A DNA stretch of 64,000 nucleotides, from contig JAGVKG010000025.1 of the NCBI GenBank assembly GCA_020050685.1, forward strand, positions 1 to 64,000, in the 5' to 3' direction. The stretch comes from Candidatus Obscuribacterales bacterium. GTDB taxonomy: Bacteria > Cyanobacteriota > Vampirovibrionia > Obscuribacterales > Obscuribacteraceae. Below the pieces are notes generated by a model, which ran no database searches, was not told the origin of the DNA, and saw only the letters and a list, made by a program, of their open reading frames with translations. The position numbers and the translations under genes are program-made. This document shows, piece after piece, positions 1-8,438 of the stretch (within the stretch, counting starts at the first letter, position 1; the number at the start of each line of letters is the position of its first letter).

Positions 1-58
1 TGTCTTCAACAAAAACTCTAAGACCGGATTCCTTTTACGCCAAATTAACTGAGAAATC

Positions 59-307
59 TTAGCTCATGACAGGACATTCTCTGTGGTAAATAACACCATA
101 TCTGCCAACAAGATCTGCGTTTTTAACTTCTTCCGGCGTTACGGCTTTGGATTGATGGGGACTTTTCGTAATTTGTCCGTGAAGCCGGCTCTTTGAATAA
201 TCAGAGTCAGCAGCAATGCTTGCAATTGAAGCCACAAGGGTAATAAATGTTGCCGCCAGGAAACCATTTGCGGACTGATCTCCATTTAGTCCGGACAATT
301 TAAACAT
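59..307 (-). CDS. Small hypothetical protein with one hydrophobic segment
   Basis: This 82-residue protein is not a family I recognise. The start MFKLSGL at 307 is chosen because AAAGGA lies six bases upstream of it; a longer in-frame start at 322 lacks such a site. Residues about 15-32 (ANGFLAATFITLVASIASIAA) form one hydrophobic stretch that could be a signal peptide or membrane anchor. The C-terminal half is polar (EEVKNADLVGRYG). A TATATT hexamer at 332-337 on the minus strand could be its -10 box. It may be a small exported or membrane peptide; function unknown. Confidence 0.5.
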   Translation of the reverse strand: MFKLSGLNGDQSANGFLAATFITLVASIASIAADSDYSKSRLHGQITKSPHQSKAVTPEEVKNADLVGRYGVIYHRECPVMS

Positions 308-682
308 AAATAGTCCTTTCAATTAGTGCTAAATATAAGACACCTACCCGAAAACCAAACAGACCTATTCTCGCTATAAGACATGTAAACTTAAGAATAT
401 AAAATGAAAATGATCATACTGCAAGCCGTCCGCTTAATTATGTTTGGAATGAAATAGCCGGTTGATTTGCCTGTGCCGGATGGTCTATAAACAAGAACAT
501 GGTGCATAGTATCTTTGGGGGCACAGCAATGAGTCCGCGATCACAGGTTCCCAACAATGAAAGATCTTGGATCCAGTGATTTTGCAATGTGGCCTTTGGT
601 AAAGCAGTCTGACACACCACCGTCATTTAGCTAGGCTTGACAAATCGAACGCTTTCATTGAAGCGTTTACAACGAATCGCTT
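308..682. other. Gene-poor stretch
   Basis: About 375 bases separate the small protein gene from the S1-like gene. The left end holds the ribosome binding site and probable promoter of the small gene. A 62-codon open frame on the minus strand (438-626) lacks a ribosome binding site and recognisable features, so it is not called as a gene. I see no RNA gene or strong hairpin here. Confidence 0.5.
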
Positions 683-1744
683 TTACAAATGCGCCTTTTG
701 GGCCATGGTTAAGTTGAAGCCGAAACGCATCGCCGCCGATGTCATCTCGGGTGGCAAAATACTTGCTTCCACGGATGCTTGTGGATCTTTTTCCAGAAGT
801 CCCTGTACAAAACCTATATCTTCCGAGAAAGTTTGATCTTCGACATAAAAGGCGCCAATGTAATCACCGTTATGGACGAAGGCTAAACACATGCCGTGCC
901 CGCCAGACATATTGATCGCCAAACACGCAGTTTGTTTTTTCTCGGCAAACCAGTTGCAAAGATAATCAAAATAAGCGCGCGAACCAACCTCATCGTTGCG
1001 TTGTACTGGATAACCCATAAACAAAGAAGACATCGCCAAAGTAACTTTTTCCGGCAAATCGTAAACAGTTACTTCTGTTTCGGGCAAGGCTAAATCGCGC
1101 AGCATAAACGCCAACGACTGCTCAGTCGGATGAGCATCATTCATTTTCTTACTGCCATAAATGCAGCCCACCACTCTGCCGCGATACATAAGCATCGCCG
1201 AGCGCGACAATTGTTCCTCAGAAGAAGCCTTCACACAACCTGTGCGCATACCGCCTTCCAGGTCAGTGATCAACCATTCCAAATCGTAATCCTTGATCTT
1301 GAATCGATTCGGGACAGCATCCTGCACCGGTGGCATCAACAAGTCGACAGCCCGACGCAAATGCAATTTGCGCGGATTAGTTTCAGTCCAAACGCGAAAA
1401 GCAGCTTCTGCCTCGTCACCCATGGCAGCCTCGGCTGGTGCCGCAGCACCTTCCAACTGTTCTCCCCAGTTAACTTGGCTTGTGGGTGCTACGTACCCGA
1501 ATTGACCAACAGAAGTTGAAGAAAAACGGGAAGAAAGCAAAATTCGATTGTTGTGCACGCAGACAAACTGAGCAAGGATTTCCTCGCCGACTTTCAATTT
1601 TTCTTCCGTAGGCAGAAATCCAGGCAAATTATCCTTGGGAATGTTGACCGCATAGCCACCCGGCTCTGCAGCAACCACCTTGCAAGCAACATTCTGTCCG
1701 GCTTTGTAGCCAGGTAATTTCCAAGGATTAATTGGTTTGCTCAT
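683..1744 (-). CDS. S1-like domain protein of unknown function
   Basis: The product has 353 residues and starts at an ATG preceded by AAAGGT at five bases. Residues about 12-73 read like an S1/OB RNA-binding fold (GQNVACKVV, GYAVNIP, GFLPTEE, VGEEILAQFV, RILLS). The central part (about 155-200, including GGMRTGCVKASS and YRGRVVGCIYG) loosely resembles the DUF4388-type domains seen beside bacterial signalling proteins, but this is only a resemblance. No catalytic motif is obvious. It is a single gene, divergent from lexA across about 220 bases. The S1-like call is an inference from pattern, and the function is unknown. Confidence 0.7.
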   Translation of the reverse strand: MSKPINPWKLPGYKAGQNVACKVVAAEPGGYAVNIPKDNLPGFLPTEEKLKVGEEILAQFVCVHNNRILLSSRFSSTSVGQFGYVAPTSQVNWGEQLEGAAAPAEAAMGDEAEAAFRVWTETNPRKLHLRRAVDLLMPPVQDAVPNRFKIKDYDLEWLITDLEGGMRTGCVKASSEEQLSRSAMLMYRGRVVGCIYGSKKMNDAHPTEQSLAFMLRDLALPETEVTVYDLPEKVTLAMSSLFMGYPVQRNDEVGSRAYFDYLCNWFAEKKQTACLAINMSGGHGMCLAFVHNGDYIGAFYVEDQTFSEDIGFVQGLLEKDPQASVEASILPPEMTSAAMRFGFNLTMAQKAHL

Positions 1745-1865
1745 CGAGACCTTTGAACTTAGTAAATGATTTCGGCCAAAAGAGGCCCCCGATAATAATT
1801 ATAAGCGCATCCATGTTTTCTGCTCGTCTGATAAGAATTTGGGTTAAGTGCCAAATATTACCGGC

Positions 1866-1894
1866 TGGACATTTCCGATTTTGGTTACTATACT
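1866..1894 (+). promoter_or_regulatory. Predicted lexA promoter
   Basis: TGGACA (1866-1871) and TATACT (1889-1894) are separated by 17 bases, each matching five of six sigma-70 consensus positions. Transcription would start near 1901, giving a leader of about 70 bases before the lexA ATG. Confidence 0.65.
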
Positions 1895-1897
1895 TAT

Positions 1898-1928
1898 GTA
1901 TGTGAATACGTATGTGAGTATTAAATAC
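1898..1928 (+). promoter_or_regulatory. Candidate LexA operator array
   Basis: Three overlapping or abutting boxes lie at the predicted transcription start: GTATGTGAATAC (1898-1909), GTATGTGAGTAT (1910-1921) and the perfect palindrome GTATTAAATAC (1918-1928). The first two are tandem 12-mers of form GTAT-N4-RTAY. Their position directly after the -10 box fits autorepression by LexA. The sequence differs from the GAAC-N4-GTTC and CTGT-N8-ACAG boxes known elsewhere, so the assignment is inferred from location and symmetry. Confidence 0.5.
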
Positions 1929-1968
1929 CCACTTTGATAAGCAAATCAGTCAACAGAAAGGACATTTA

Positions 1969-2628
1969 ATGGATTTCGATAGCCTGCCGCCCAGGCAAAA
2001 AGAGGTAGTCAAACAAATTGCTAAATTGAGCCAGGAGCATGGTTATCCGCCCACTTTGGCTGAATTAGCGTCTGCCCTTGGTTTGCGTAATCGTATGACC
2101 GTGCATCAGCATGTGGTCGCACTGAAGCGCAAAGGTGTTGTGCAATGGGAGCCAGGACTGAATCGTTCCTTGAGAATTGTAGATGCTGTATCGGCTGATT
2201 CGGAAACCCCTCAAACAGACTTTTCTGTCAAGGCTGCGAAAGACAATGTCGCCAGATTGCCTTTAGCGGGAACTATCGCTGCTGGTCGGCCGCTTGATGC
2301 AGTTGGATCCGATGACTATTTGGATATTGAATCCGGATTTGCTCAATCAGGTTGTTATGCTCTCAAGATCAAAGGCGATTCAATGATCGACGATGGCATA
2401 TTCGATGGCGACTTTGTGATTGTCAAACCAAATCCCTCACCACAAAATGGCGAAATAGTGGTTGTGCTTTTGGATGATGGTTCGGCAACGCTCAAACGCT
2501 TTTACAAAGAGAAGGGGCGCTTCCGTTTGCAACCAGCCAATCAAAATATGGATCCAATCATTGTGGACAGCGCTAATCAATTGCAGATTCAAGGAACTGT
2601 AGTCGGCCTTTTCCGCAAAATGTCCTAA
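1969..2628 (+). CDS. lexA: LexA SOS repressor
   Basis: LexA represses DNA-damage genes and cleaves itself when stimulated by RecA filaments. The 219-residue protein opens with LPPRQKEVV and has a winged helix (about 8-70) whose helix-turn-helix includes YPPTLAELASALGL. The peptidase fold follows, with the scissile Ala105-Gly106 bond in TIAAGRP, nucleophile Ser138 in GDSM, and general base Lys176 in ATLKRF. All self-cleavage residues are therefore present. The ATG follows AAAGGA at seven bases. It is a single gene, with a promoter and symmetric boxes upstream that suggest it controls itself. Confidence 0.95.
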   Translation: MDFDSLPPRQKEVVKQIAKLSQEHGYPPTLAELASALGLRNRMTVHQHVVALKRKGVVQWEPGLNRSLRIVDAVSADSETPQTDFSVKAAKDNVARLPLAGTIAAGRPLDAVGSDDYLDIESGFAQSGCYALKIKGDSMIDDGIFDGDFVIVKPNPSPQNGEIVVVLLDDGSATLKRFYKEKGRFRLQPANQNMDPIIVDSANQLQIQGTVVGLFRKMS

Positions 2629-2651
2629 CCTAAATATCTCGTATTGTCTTA

Positions 2652-4415
2652 CTACTGGGCAAAGGCTTGAGCAATGAATTTTGCTTGTGGTTTTGTAAGA
2701 TCCACTTCAATTGTCTTTTCATTTTCGTAGTGGACTAATCCTGGTTTGTCACCGGCAATTTTATGCACATGACGGCATTGTGTGTACATGACTCGCATTT
2801 TGCCTGATGCAGATTTTGAAAAGCGCGCGCAAGCTTCTGCCGCTTGTGAAAGCTGAGCCGGTGTAGGCTTCTTGCTAGCAGATGCTACTTTTAGAATTAC
2901 ATGAGCACTACTTTGTCCGGAAAGATGCATCCAAATGTCGTGCGGTTGCACACCGTTTAAAAGTTCGGCATTCTCCGAGCGATTCCTGCCGACATAAATC
3001 GTGGAGCCATCATCGGTTTTTAGACTGAGGAAGCGATGCTTGGCTGATTTAGTTGACGGACCAGAGGGTAAAGTCGGTTTGGTAAATTCGTCTTGCAGAA
3101 TAAGCAAATCACTATATGTCTGCGCGTCCTGTATCTGCACTGCGGAGTCTTTCAAATAAGCCAGTCTAGCAACAATTTGATCGCGATCCTGATTTGCCTT
3201 GGCATTTCTGGCACGATTTTTTGAGAATTGTTTGTAATAAACTTGAGCATTGACAGTGGGAGAAAGATTAGGATTGAGTGGTATCACAATTGTCGCTTGA
3301 TCCGGCGCATACAAGTTCTCACACTCAAGCAAGTTGTCGCCCGGGCCAATTTCTTGCACATGTGTAAGAATCAAGTCGCCAAACACTTTGTATTGTTCAA
3401 AATCTTTGGTTACTTCAATCTGAGCATTAGCTTGATCAAGCTTAGACGCTTGCTTGGTAGTCTCCGTTTTCATTTTGGAAATCAATTGATTGCGCAGATT
3501 TTGCAAAGCATTTCTTTCAGCAATCTGACGATAATATTCTTCAACCAGGCTATTGCACGAGGGAAAGGAGATCCACTGATCGTCTTTCAAATCGGCTTTG
3601 GCAGACAATGAAAGTACAGAATAATTCGTCAGGTCCGCACGCATACCCGGTTCATAGGTTCCAGAAGATTTCCGAATGCGTTCAATCGTCTCTCTCAATT
3701 TCACAAGCGACGACTGAGAGCCGACCACGCATTGAGTAATTTCTTCAGCAAGCTGACGCCCAACGCCAGCAAATGTGCTCATCAGCCAAGACTCAAAAAC
3801 TTCGGCAGAGGCTTCATTTGCACTAATTGCCTCATGCAAAGCCGGGTTTTCCTCAAGTAATTTCTCGACTTGGTTGACAGACAATAAAAGTAAATTTGGT
3901 TTTGCTTGAACCGGTGGACGCACGTAATTGAAGCCAACTTGCAATTCGCGCGCGCGACTCATCTCGGATGTCACCACATGCGATACTCCTAGGATTTTCT
4001 GATTGCCCTTTTCCCAGAAAACCATATTGCTGTGGCGGCCCATAATTTCGACAGTCAAAACTTTCGCCTTTGGTTGGCCAAATTCATCCGGACAAGAAAA
4101 AACCAAATCAACTATTCGCTCACCAGGCATTTGTTCAATGGCAATACAGGTTGACGATGTGAGATGCTTGCGCAAGACTAAGCAAAAATTTCCTGGCTTG
4201 CCTTGAGTTCGCGTCTTATCCTTCGTGGCAAGATGCAAACGCCCAGTTGCGGCTTGGGCAGATAGCAATAAGTCCACAGACGAACGCCTCGTCCTCAGAC
4301 TAAGCAAAATCTCGTCAGCCGACAATTGCACCACACGTTCAAACTTGCTCGGCACAAGTTGAGCCTTGAGCTCTTCAATTACGGCTTGCGTTGTCAGAGC
4401 ATCAAATGGTTGCAT
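2652..4415 (-). CDS. rqcH: RqcH/Rqc2 homologue (NFACT protein)
   Basis: RqcH binds stalled 50S-peptidyl-tRNA complexes and directs alanine tailing of the stuck chain for degradation. This 587-residue protein has the family layout: NFACT-N at about 1-210 (MQPFDALTTQAVIEELK, later NFCLVLRKHL), a coiled-coil middle (about 290-420), and the NFACT-R domain near 455-570 with IYVGRNRSENAELL and HDIWMHLSGQSSAHVIL. The older name is fibronectin-binding protein FbpA. No strong Shine-Dalgarno is visible before the ATG. It is convergent with lexA (23-base gap). ClpXP and Lon, which could remove tagged chains, are encoded elsewhere in this window. Confidence 0.9.
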   Translation of the reverse strand: MQPFDALTTQAVIEELKAQLVPSKFERVVQLSADEILLSLRTRRSSVDLLLSAQAATGRLHLATKDKTRTQGKPGNFCLVLRKHLTSSTCIAIEQMPGERIVDLVFSCPDEFGQPKAKVLTVEIMGRHSNMVFWEKGNQKILGVSHVVTSEMSRARELQVGFNYVRPPVQAKPNLLLLSVNQVEKLLEENPALHEAISANEASAEVFESWLMSTFAGVGRQLAEEITQCVVGSQSSLVKLRETIERIRKSSGTYEPGMRADLTNYSVLSLSAKADLKDDQWISFPSCNSLVEEYYRQIAERNALQNLRNQLISKMKTETTKQASKLDQANAQIEVTKDFEQYKVFGDLILTHVQEIGPGDNLLECENLYAPDQATIVIPLNPNLSPTVNAQVYYKQFSKNRARNAKANQDRDQIVARLAYLKDSAVQIQDAQTYSDLLILQDEFTKPTLPSGPSTKSAKHRFLSLKTDDGSTIYVGRNRSENAELLNGVQPHDIWMHLSGQSSAHVILKVASASKKPTPAQLSQAAEACARFSKSASGKMRVMYTQCRHVHKIAGDKPGLVHYENEKTIEVDLTKPQAKFIAQAFAQ

Positions 4416-4518
4416 GATTGACGGTAGTCCATGACAATAGTAAAAATTTTGTATTGATTCCTTTACTGATGATTGTACACAAGCAATACTTTTGGGAAAT
4501 AACTAAAGGTTAGGTCAC

Positions 4519-5109
4519 TTGAGCAGCCCGAAAAGAATTGGAAGCATAATTGTCGTCACCGGACCGTCTGGAGTTGGCAAAAACACAGTTGTTGAGCAGG
4601 TTCTGGACAATGTAGATGGCATTGCTCATTCCATATCGATCACCACGCGGGATAAAAGACCAGGCGAGCAGGAAGGCAAGGATTACTTTTTCCGCACCCG
4701 TGCGGAGTTTGAAAAATTGATTGCCCAAAACGAATTTCTTGAATGGGCAGAATTTGCCGGCTGCCTTTACGGTACACCAAAAGCCTGGGTGAAAGAACAA
4801 ATTGAAAACGGTCTTGATGTAATTTTGGAAATAGAAGTGCAGGGTGCCATGCAAATCGCCAAACAGTGCCCGGAATCTGTGCTTGTCTTCCTTTCTCCGC
4901 CTTCATTTGACGCGCTTAAGGAAAGGCTGAACGGACGTGCCACTGAAACCCCGGAAAAAATTGCCGTGCGTTTGGAGAAAGCCAAGAATGAACTAACGCA
5001 ACGTCATTTGTTCAACTTTGAAATAATTAATGACAACTTAGAGGTAGCTGTCAGTAATCTTATTCACATAATCCATGCCGAACGTTGTAGAATCTTAAAA
5101 GCTCAATAG
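4519..5109 (+). CDS. gmk: Guanylate kinase
   Basis: It phosphorylates GMP to GDP in purine nucleotide synthesis. The 196-residue protein has the P-loop GPSGVGKNT (about 15-23) and the GMP-binding stretch with TTRDKRPGE and KDYFF. The remaining kinase core includes FLEWAEFAG, YGTPK and LEIEVQGAMQI. Translation begins at TTG, with AAAGGT and AGGT just upstream. It forms a tight pair with rpoZ (35-base gap), the same gmk-rpoZ order found in many bacteria. The Asn in the P-loop (GKNT) is less usual than Gly or Ser but leaves the Lys in place. Confidence 0.95.
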   Translation: MSSPKRIGSIIVVTGPSGVGKNTVVEQVLDNVDGIAHSISITTRDKRPGEQEGKDYFFRTRAEFEKLIAQNEFLEWAEFAGCLYGTPKAWVKEQIENGLDVILEIEVQGAMQIAKQCPESVLVFLSPPSFDALKERLNGRATETPEKIAVRLEKAKNELTQRHLFNFEIINDNLEVAVSNLIHIIHAERCRILKAQ

Positions 5110-5144
5110 AATCTTGAGCATTTAAAAGGTCCTTTGAAACAGTT

Positions 5145-5354
5145 ATGAACACAACAAGAATTCTTGACCAACTTTTGGAAAAATTTCCTAACCGCTACGA
5201 GCTCGTCTTGAAAGTAGCTCAGCGCGCTAAGCAAATCAAAAACGAAACCCGCGAACAAACCAAAGCAACCAATGCAGTAATTCAAGCATTACAAATGGTG
5301 GCAGCAGAAGGCGACGGAACGATCTTCATCTCCAACGCCCAGTACATTCGCTAG
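5145..5354 (+). CDS. rpoZ: RNA polymerase omega subunit
   Basis: Omega is the small subunit that chaperones beta-prime during RNA polymerase assembly. The 69-residue product has the family core NRYELVLKVAQRAKQI followed by the conserved helix KATNAVIQALQMVA. It follows gmk by 35 bases in the same direction, which supports the assignment for such a short protein. An inverted repeat without a T-run lies downstream at 5413-5439. Confidence 0.85.
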   Translation: MNTTRILDQLLEKFPNRYELVLKVAQRAKQIKNETREQTKATNAVIQALQMVAAEGDGTIFISNAQYIR

Positions 5355-5412
5355 TTTTGGCCGGATTTTAGTTCAACTATTTTTCTCGTAATTCCCCCAC
5401 TGAAGGCGAAGA

Positions 5413-5439
5413 CCATGGCGGGAAATCCCGTTGCCATGG
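5413..5439. repeat. Inverted repeat in the rpoZ-downstream spacer
   Basis: CCATGGCGGGA is followed after one base by an imperfect complement, TCCCGTTGCCATGG. The resulting hairpin is GC-rich and carries no downstream T-run. It may block read-through from rpoZ or be a structured leader for the membrane protein gene at 5517. Neither role can be shown from sequence. Confidence 0.4.
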
Positions 5440-5516
5440 GATTTACAAGGACTTAGACTCTTCTCACAAAGCCGGATTGTCCAGGTTTTGTGCAAACGAG
5501 GTAAGTCCGAAAACCC

Positions 5517-5981
5517 ATGGCCAATGACTTCTGGGTATTTCTTTTAGTTCTGGCTCTGCTAACAGGCCTGCAGGGCTGGATTCGCATACCTTATACAATG
5601 CTGATTTCCAACGTCAACGAATGGCAGGAAAAAGAAGAGTTCGACAATGAAAAGCATTGGACTATCGCCAACATTTGTGTGATACCACTGGCTTGGGTAT
5701 TTTTGATCCTCGACTTGTTCGTGATGTTTTGCATGAACGGCTCAGGCGAGCCAAAAATATTTGGCAATTGTCTCTGGATATTTGGCTTGATCATCGGTCT
5801 CTTGCTCGTTGTCCAACTTTGCATCAAGGTGCCATTTCACGAAATCTTTTCTGCATTTTTTCATTGGCAAGGCAATTCCAATTACAAGAAAGACTGGGCA
5901 TGGGAGCTTTTAAACACAATGGCCGTCCCACTTGCGTGGATGTTTGGTCTGATGGAAATTTACGAGCTTTATTTTAAATAG
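5517..5981 (+). CDS. Membrane protein with two-fold internal repeat
   Basis: This 154-residue protein has four predicted membrane segments and no family I recognise. It contains an internal duplication: residues about 22-70 (IRIPY, W, Q, W, IPLAWVF) align with about 103-153 (IKVPF, WQ, W, VPLAWMF). Each half holds a polar loop with conserved tryptophans, then a PLAW-containing helix. GAGG occurs about 15 bases before the ATG, which is a long spacing. The 3' end overlaps the convergent dus gene by eight bases. Confidence 0.7.
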   Translation: MANDFWVFLLVLALLTGLQGWIRIPYTMLISNVNEWQEKEEFDNEKHWTIANICVIPLAWVFLILDLFVMFCMNGSGEPKIFGNCLWIFGLIIGLLLVVQLCIKVPFHEIFSAFFHWQGNSNYKKDWAWELLNTMAVPLAWMFGLMEIYELYFK

Positions 5982-7053
5982 AAATCGACGACATGCTGAG
6001 CGGTGCCATTATTGCTCTGTCGATTGCAATTACATTGGATGTGACTTGCGGCAAGCTTTCTAAAAAGCGAGTTCTGCCTTCAGTGCCACCAACCTCATAT
6101 GCCAATTCGGCAAGAATCTCACAGGCTTCTTCAAAGCTTTGAATTTTTGCCAGGCGCGCGCGAAACGGTGCCGCATTGGGAATTCCCTTGGTGTAATGAC
6201 CTAGATGTTTACGCGATTCATTGGCACCAACGCGTGCGCCCTTATATTTGATCAGACCCAAAATATGCAGAGCGGCACAAACCAGACGTTCCACTTCATC
6301 AGGAGCATCATCGAGAATGCCCTGATCCACAAGTTTCGTAATGCGTGGGATCAGCCAAGGATTTCCCAGAGTGCCACGCGCCACAGCCACGCCATCACAA
6401 CCTGTCTTCTCTAAAAGCTTGAGTGCATCTTGAGGTTCAAAAACATCACCGTTGCCAAAGACAGGAATGGAAAGAGCCTTTTTCACTCGGCCAATATAAT
6501 CCCAATCGGCATGACCGGAATACAGTTGTTGGCGGGTGCGACCATGCACTGTGCAGGCGCTCACACCCTCTTCCTCTAACATGCCACCAAATTCGACGGC
6601 ATTTCTAGAATTGTCATCCCAGCCCAGACGGAATTTGACGGTCAAGGGAATTTTGATTGCTTGCTTGACCTGCTTGACAATCTCGCGTGCCAGTTCCGGC
6701 TCGCGCATCAGGGCGCAACCATCCTTACCCTTAGTAATCTTAGGTACTGGGCAACCCATATTAATGTCAACAAAGTCTGCACCCTTTGATTCTGCCATTT
6801 GAGCAGCCTGGGCCATTACATCCGGCTCGTGCCCAAATATTTGAATGCCAATCGGATGCTCATTTGTGGCCAGGTCCATAATTCTAGGGTCGGGGCGATT
6901 CATCAAGGCCCGGCTTGAGACCATCTCAGTCGAGAGCATGCAATTCTTATCGACGCGCCGGACGACATCGCGAAAAACCAAATCCGTGACGCCGGCCATA
7001 GGCGGCACATAGACACGACTATTCAAAGATAGAGCACCAATGCGTATGGTCAT
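5974..7053 (-). CDS. dus: tRNA-dihydrouridine synthase
   Basis: It reduces uridine to dihydrouridine in tRNA D-loops using FMN and NADPH. The 359-residue protein is a TIM barrel starting with VYVPPMAGVTDLVFR. The Dus signature region DFVDINMGCPVPK carries the catalytic Cys, followed by KGKDGCALMREPEL. FMN contacts follow in PLTVKFRLGWDD, VHGRTRQQLYSG and FGNGDVFEPQDA. It most resembles the DusB-type group. The ATG has GGG five bases upstream. It is a single gene on this strand. Confidence 0.93.
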   Translation of the reverse strand: MTIRIGALSLNSRVYVPPMAGVTDLVFRDVVRRVDKNCMLSTEMVSSRALMNRPDPRIMDLATNEHPIGIQIFGHEPDVMAQAAQMAESKGADFVDINMGCPVPKITKGKDGCALMREPELAREIVKQVKQAIKIPLTVKFRLGWDDNSRNAVEFGGMLEEEGVSACTVHGRTRQQLYSGHADWDYIGRVKKALSIPVFGNGDVFEPQDALKLLEKTGCDGVAVARGTLGNPWLIPRITKLVDQGILDDAPDEVERLVCAALHILGLIKYKGARVGANESRKHLGHYTKGIPNAAPFRARLAKIQSFEEACEILAELAYEVGGTEGRTRFLESLPQVTSNVIAIDRAIMAPLSMSSISI

Positions 7054-7227
7054 AGAAACCCAGTTTACAATATGATCTCGGCAAATACTGACAAATACTC
7101 AAGATTGGCTTAATTTCCCCCTTTTTTACAGGAAATCTGTCATACTTACCGAGGGCTTGAAAAGAAGCACCTCTGAGCCTTTTTATGTTATGTCCTTGGC
7201 TTAGAACACATTGATAAGAGAGACCGA

Positions 7228-7512
7228 ATGAACACAAAATTATTTGTAGGCAACCTGCCTTTTAGAACTACCGAAGCGGAATTGGAACAACTCTTCCGTC
7301 AAGCTGGCGAAGTTGTATCCGTAGCAATTCCAACCGATCGGGAAACTGGTCGTAAACGTGGGTTCGCCTTCGTGGAAATGGCTGACGATGCTCAAGCTGA
7401 TGCTGCATGTAAAGCCTTCAATGGCCATCAGCTCGATGGACGCGAAATCGTCGTCAATCCAGCCAAAGAAAGAACAGTTGGTGCTGGCGGCGGCGGTGGA
7501 CGCGGACGCTAG
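7228..7512 (+). CDS. RRM RNA-binding protein with glycine-rich tail
   Basis: This 94-residue single-RRM protein has RNP2 as LFVGNL (5-10) and RNP1 as RGFAFVEM (about 44-51), and ends in a short GAGGGGGRGR tail. Such proteins are characteristic of cyanobacteria and some other bacteria. Several are cold-inducible and bind mRNA. AGAGAG lies just before the ATG, and a terminator-like hairpin follows at 7546-7579, so it is probably monocistronic. Confidence 0.93.
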   Translation: MNTKLFVGNLPFRTTEAELEQLFRQAGEVVSVAIPTDRETGRKRGFAFVEMADDAQADAACKAFNGHQLDGREIVVNPAKERTVGAGGGGGRGR

Positions 7513-7545
7513 TAAGTCGCAAGACTGACTTTCAGTAACGTAGTT

Positions 7546-7579
7546 GAAGGAGGGTGAGGCACTTGCAGCACCCTCTTTC
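7546..7579 (+). terminator. Terminator-like hairpin after the RRM gene
   Basis: GAAGGAGGGTG (7546-7556) pairs with CACCCTCTTTC (7569-7579), with one G-U pair and a 12-base loop. The downstream bases are ATTTAT, not a clean T-run, so termination may be partial. Its position argues against translation of the ABC gene beginning upstream of 7595. Confidence 0.6.
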
Positions 7580-7594
7580 ATTTATGAAAATCAG

Positions 7595-8413
7595 ATGACC
7601 ACAATTGAGATTTTGCAAATGACATCGTCTCAGAAAAACAATCTCTCCATTCAGCTATCCGGCGTCTCTGCCGGCTATCAGGCTGCGCCCGTGCTCAATA
7701 ACATCAATCTTGTGATTGAGCCAGGTGATTTTGTTGGCGTGATTGGTCCAAATGGTTGTGGAAAGTCTACTTTGCTAAAAGTGATCTTGGGATTGATCAA
7801 ACCAGCATCCGGTCGAGTAACACTTGGTGGAATGACACCAGAAAAAATGCGCCGCAAAGTTGGTTACTTACCGCAGCTCACACAAATCGACTTTAAATTC
7901 CCGGCCTCCGTTTGGGACGTCGTGATGATGGGACGCTACGGTTTGCGTCAGGGATTTTTTGATCAAATCAAACCAATCAACGAAGAAGACAAGAAAGTTA
8001 CTAAGCAGGCCCTCGAACGGGTTGGTTTAGCTAATCTTGCCGACCAGCCAATCGGACAACTTTCCGGCGGGCAGCGCCAGCGGGCCTTTATTGCTCGGGC
8101 AATTGCCCAGGAACCGGAAGTGCTTTTATTGGACGAGCCAATTACCGGCGTCGACATTACCAGTCAACACGCTCTTTTGCATTTGCTGGAAGAATTGAAT
8201 TCACGTGGTATCACAATCATTAGCACCACGCACGATCTAAACTGTGTAGCATCAAGTTTTAATCGTGTCGTTTGCCTAAACCACAAACTGATTGCCGAAG
8301 GTCCACCCAATCAAGTTTTAACCCAAGAAATTCTCAACGAAACATATGGCAGCCACTTGCTGGTCATGACGGAAAGAGGCCCACATATTGAACATAATCT
8401 TTCCTCTCATTAG
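7595..8413 (+). CDS. Metal ABC transporter ATPase (ZnuC/MntB-like)
   Basis: This is the ATP-hydrolysing subunit of a zinc or manganese importer. It has Walker A GPNGCGKST, the signature LSGGQRQR, Walker B VLLLDEP and the switch His in STTHD. I chose ATG 7595 because the upstream in-frame codons lie within a hairpin; ATG 7619, with GAGA eight bases before it, is also possible. The permease follows after 25 bases. The stretch PQLTQIDFKFPASVWDVVMMG resembles ZnuC/MntB proteins. No solute-binding protein gene is adjacent, so the metal cannot be decided. Confidence 0.9.
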   Translation: MTTIEILQMTSSQKNNLSIQLSGVSAGYQAAPVLNNINLVIEPGDFVGVIGPNGCGKSTLLKVILGLIKPASGRVTLGGMTPEKMRRKVGYLPQLTQIDFKFPASVWDVVMMGRYGLRQGFFDQIKPINEEDKKVTKQALERVGLANLADQPIGQLSGGQRQRAFIARAIAQEPEVLLLDEPITGVDITSQHALLHLLEELNSRGITIISTTHDLNCVASSFNRVVCLNHKLIAEGPPNQVLTQEILNETYGSHLLVMTERGPHIEHNLSSH

Positions 8414-8438
8414 ACTGGCACAAGAAAGATACTGACCC

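Noticed and set aside
438-626. 62-codon open frame on the minus strand
   Set aside because: No ribosome binding site, no recognisable motif, and odd composition; could be chance.
7544-7594. Upstream extension of the ABC ATPase frame
   Set aside because: It overlaps the terminator hairpin after the RRM gene, and family alignment begins later.
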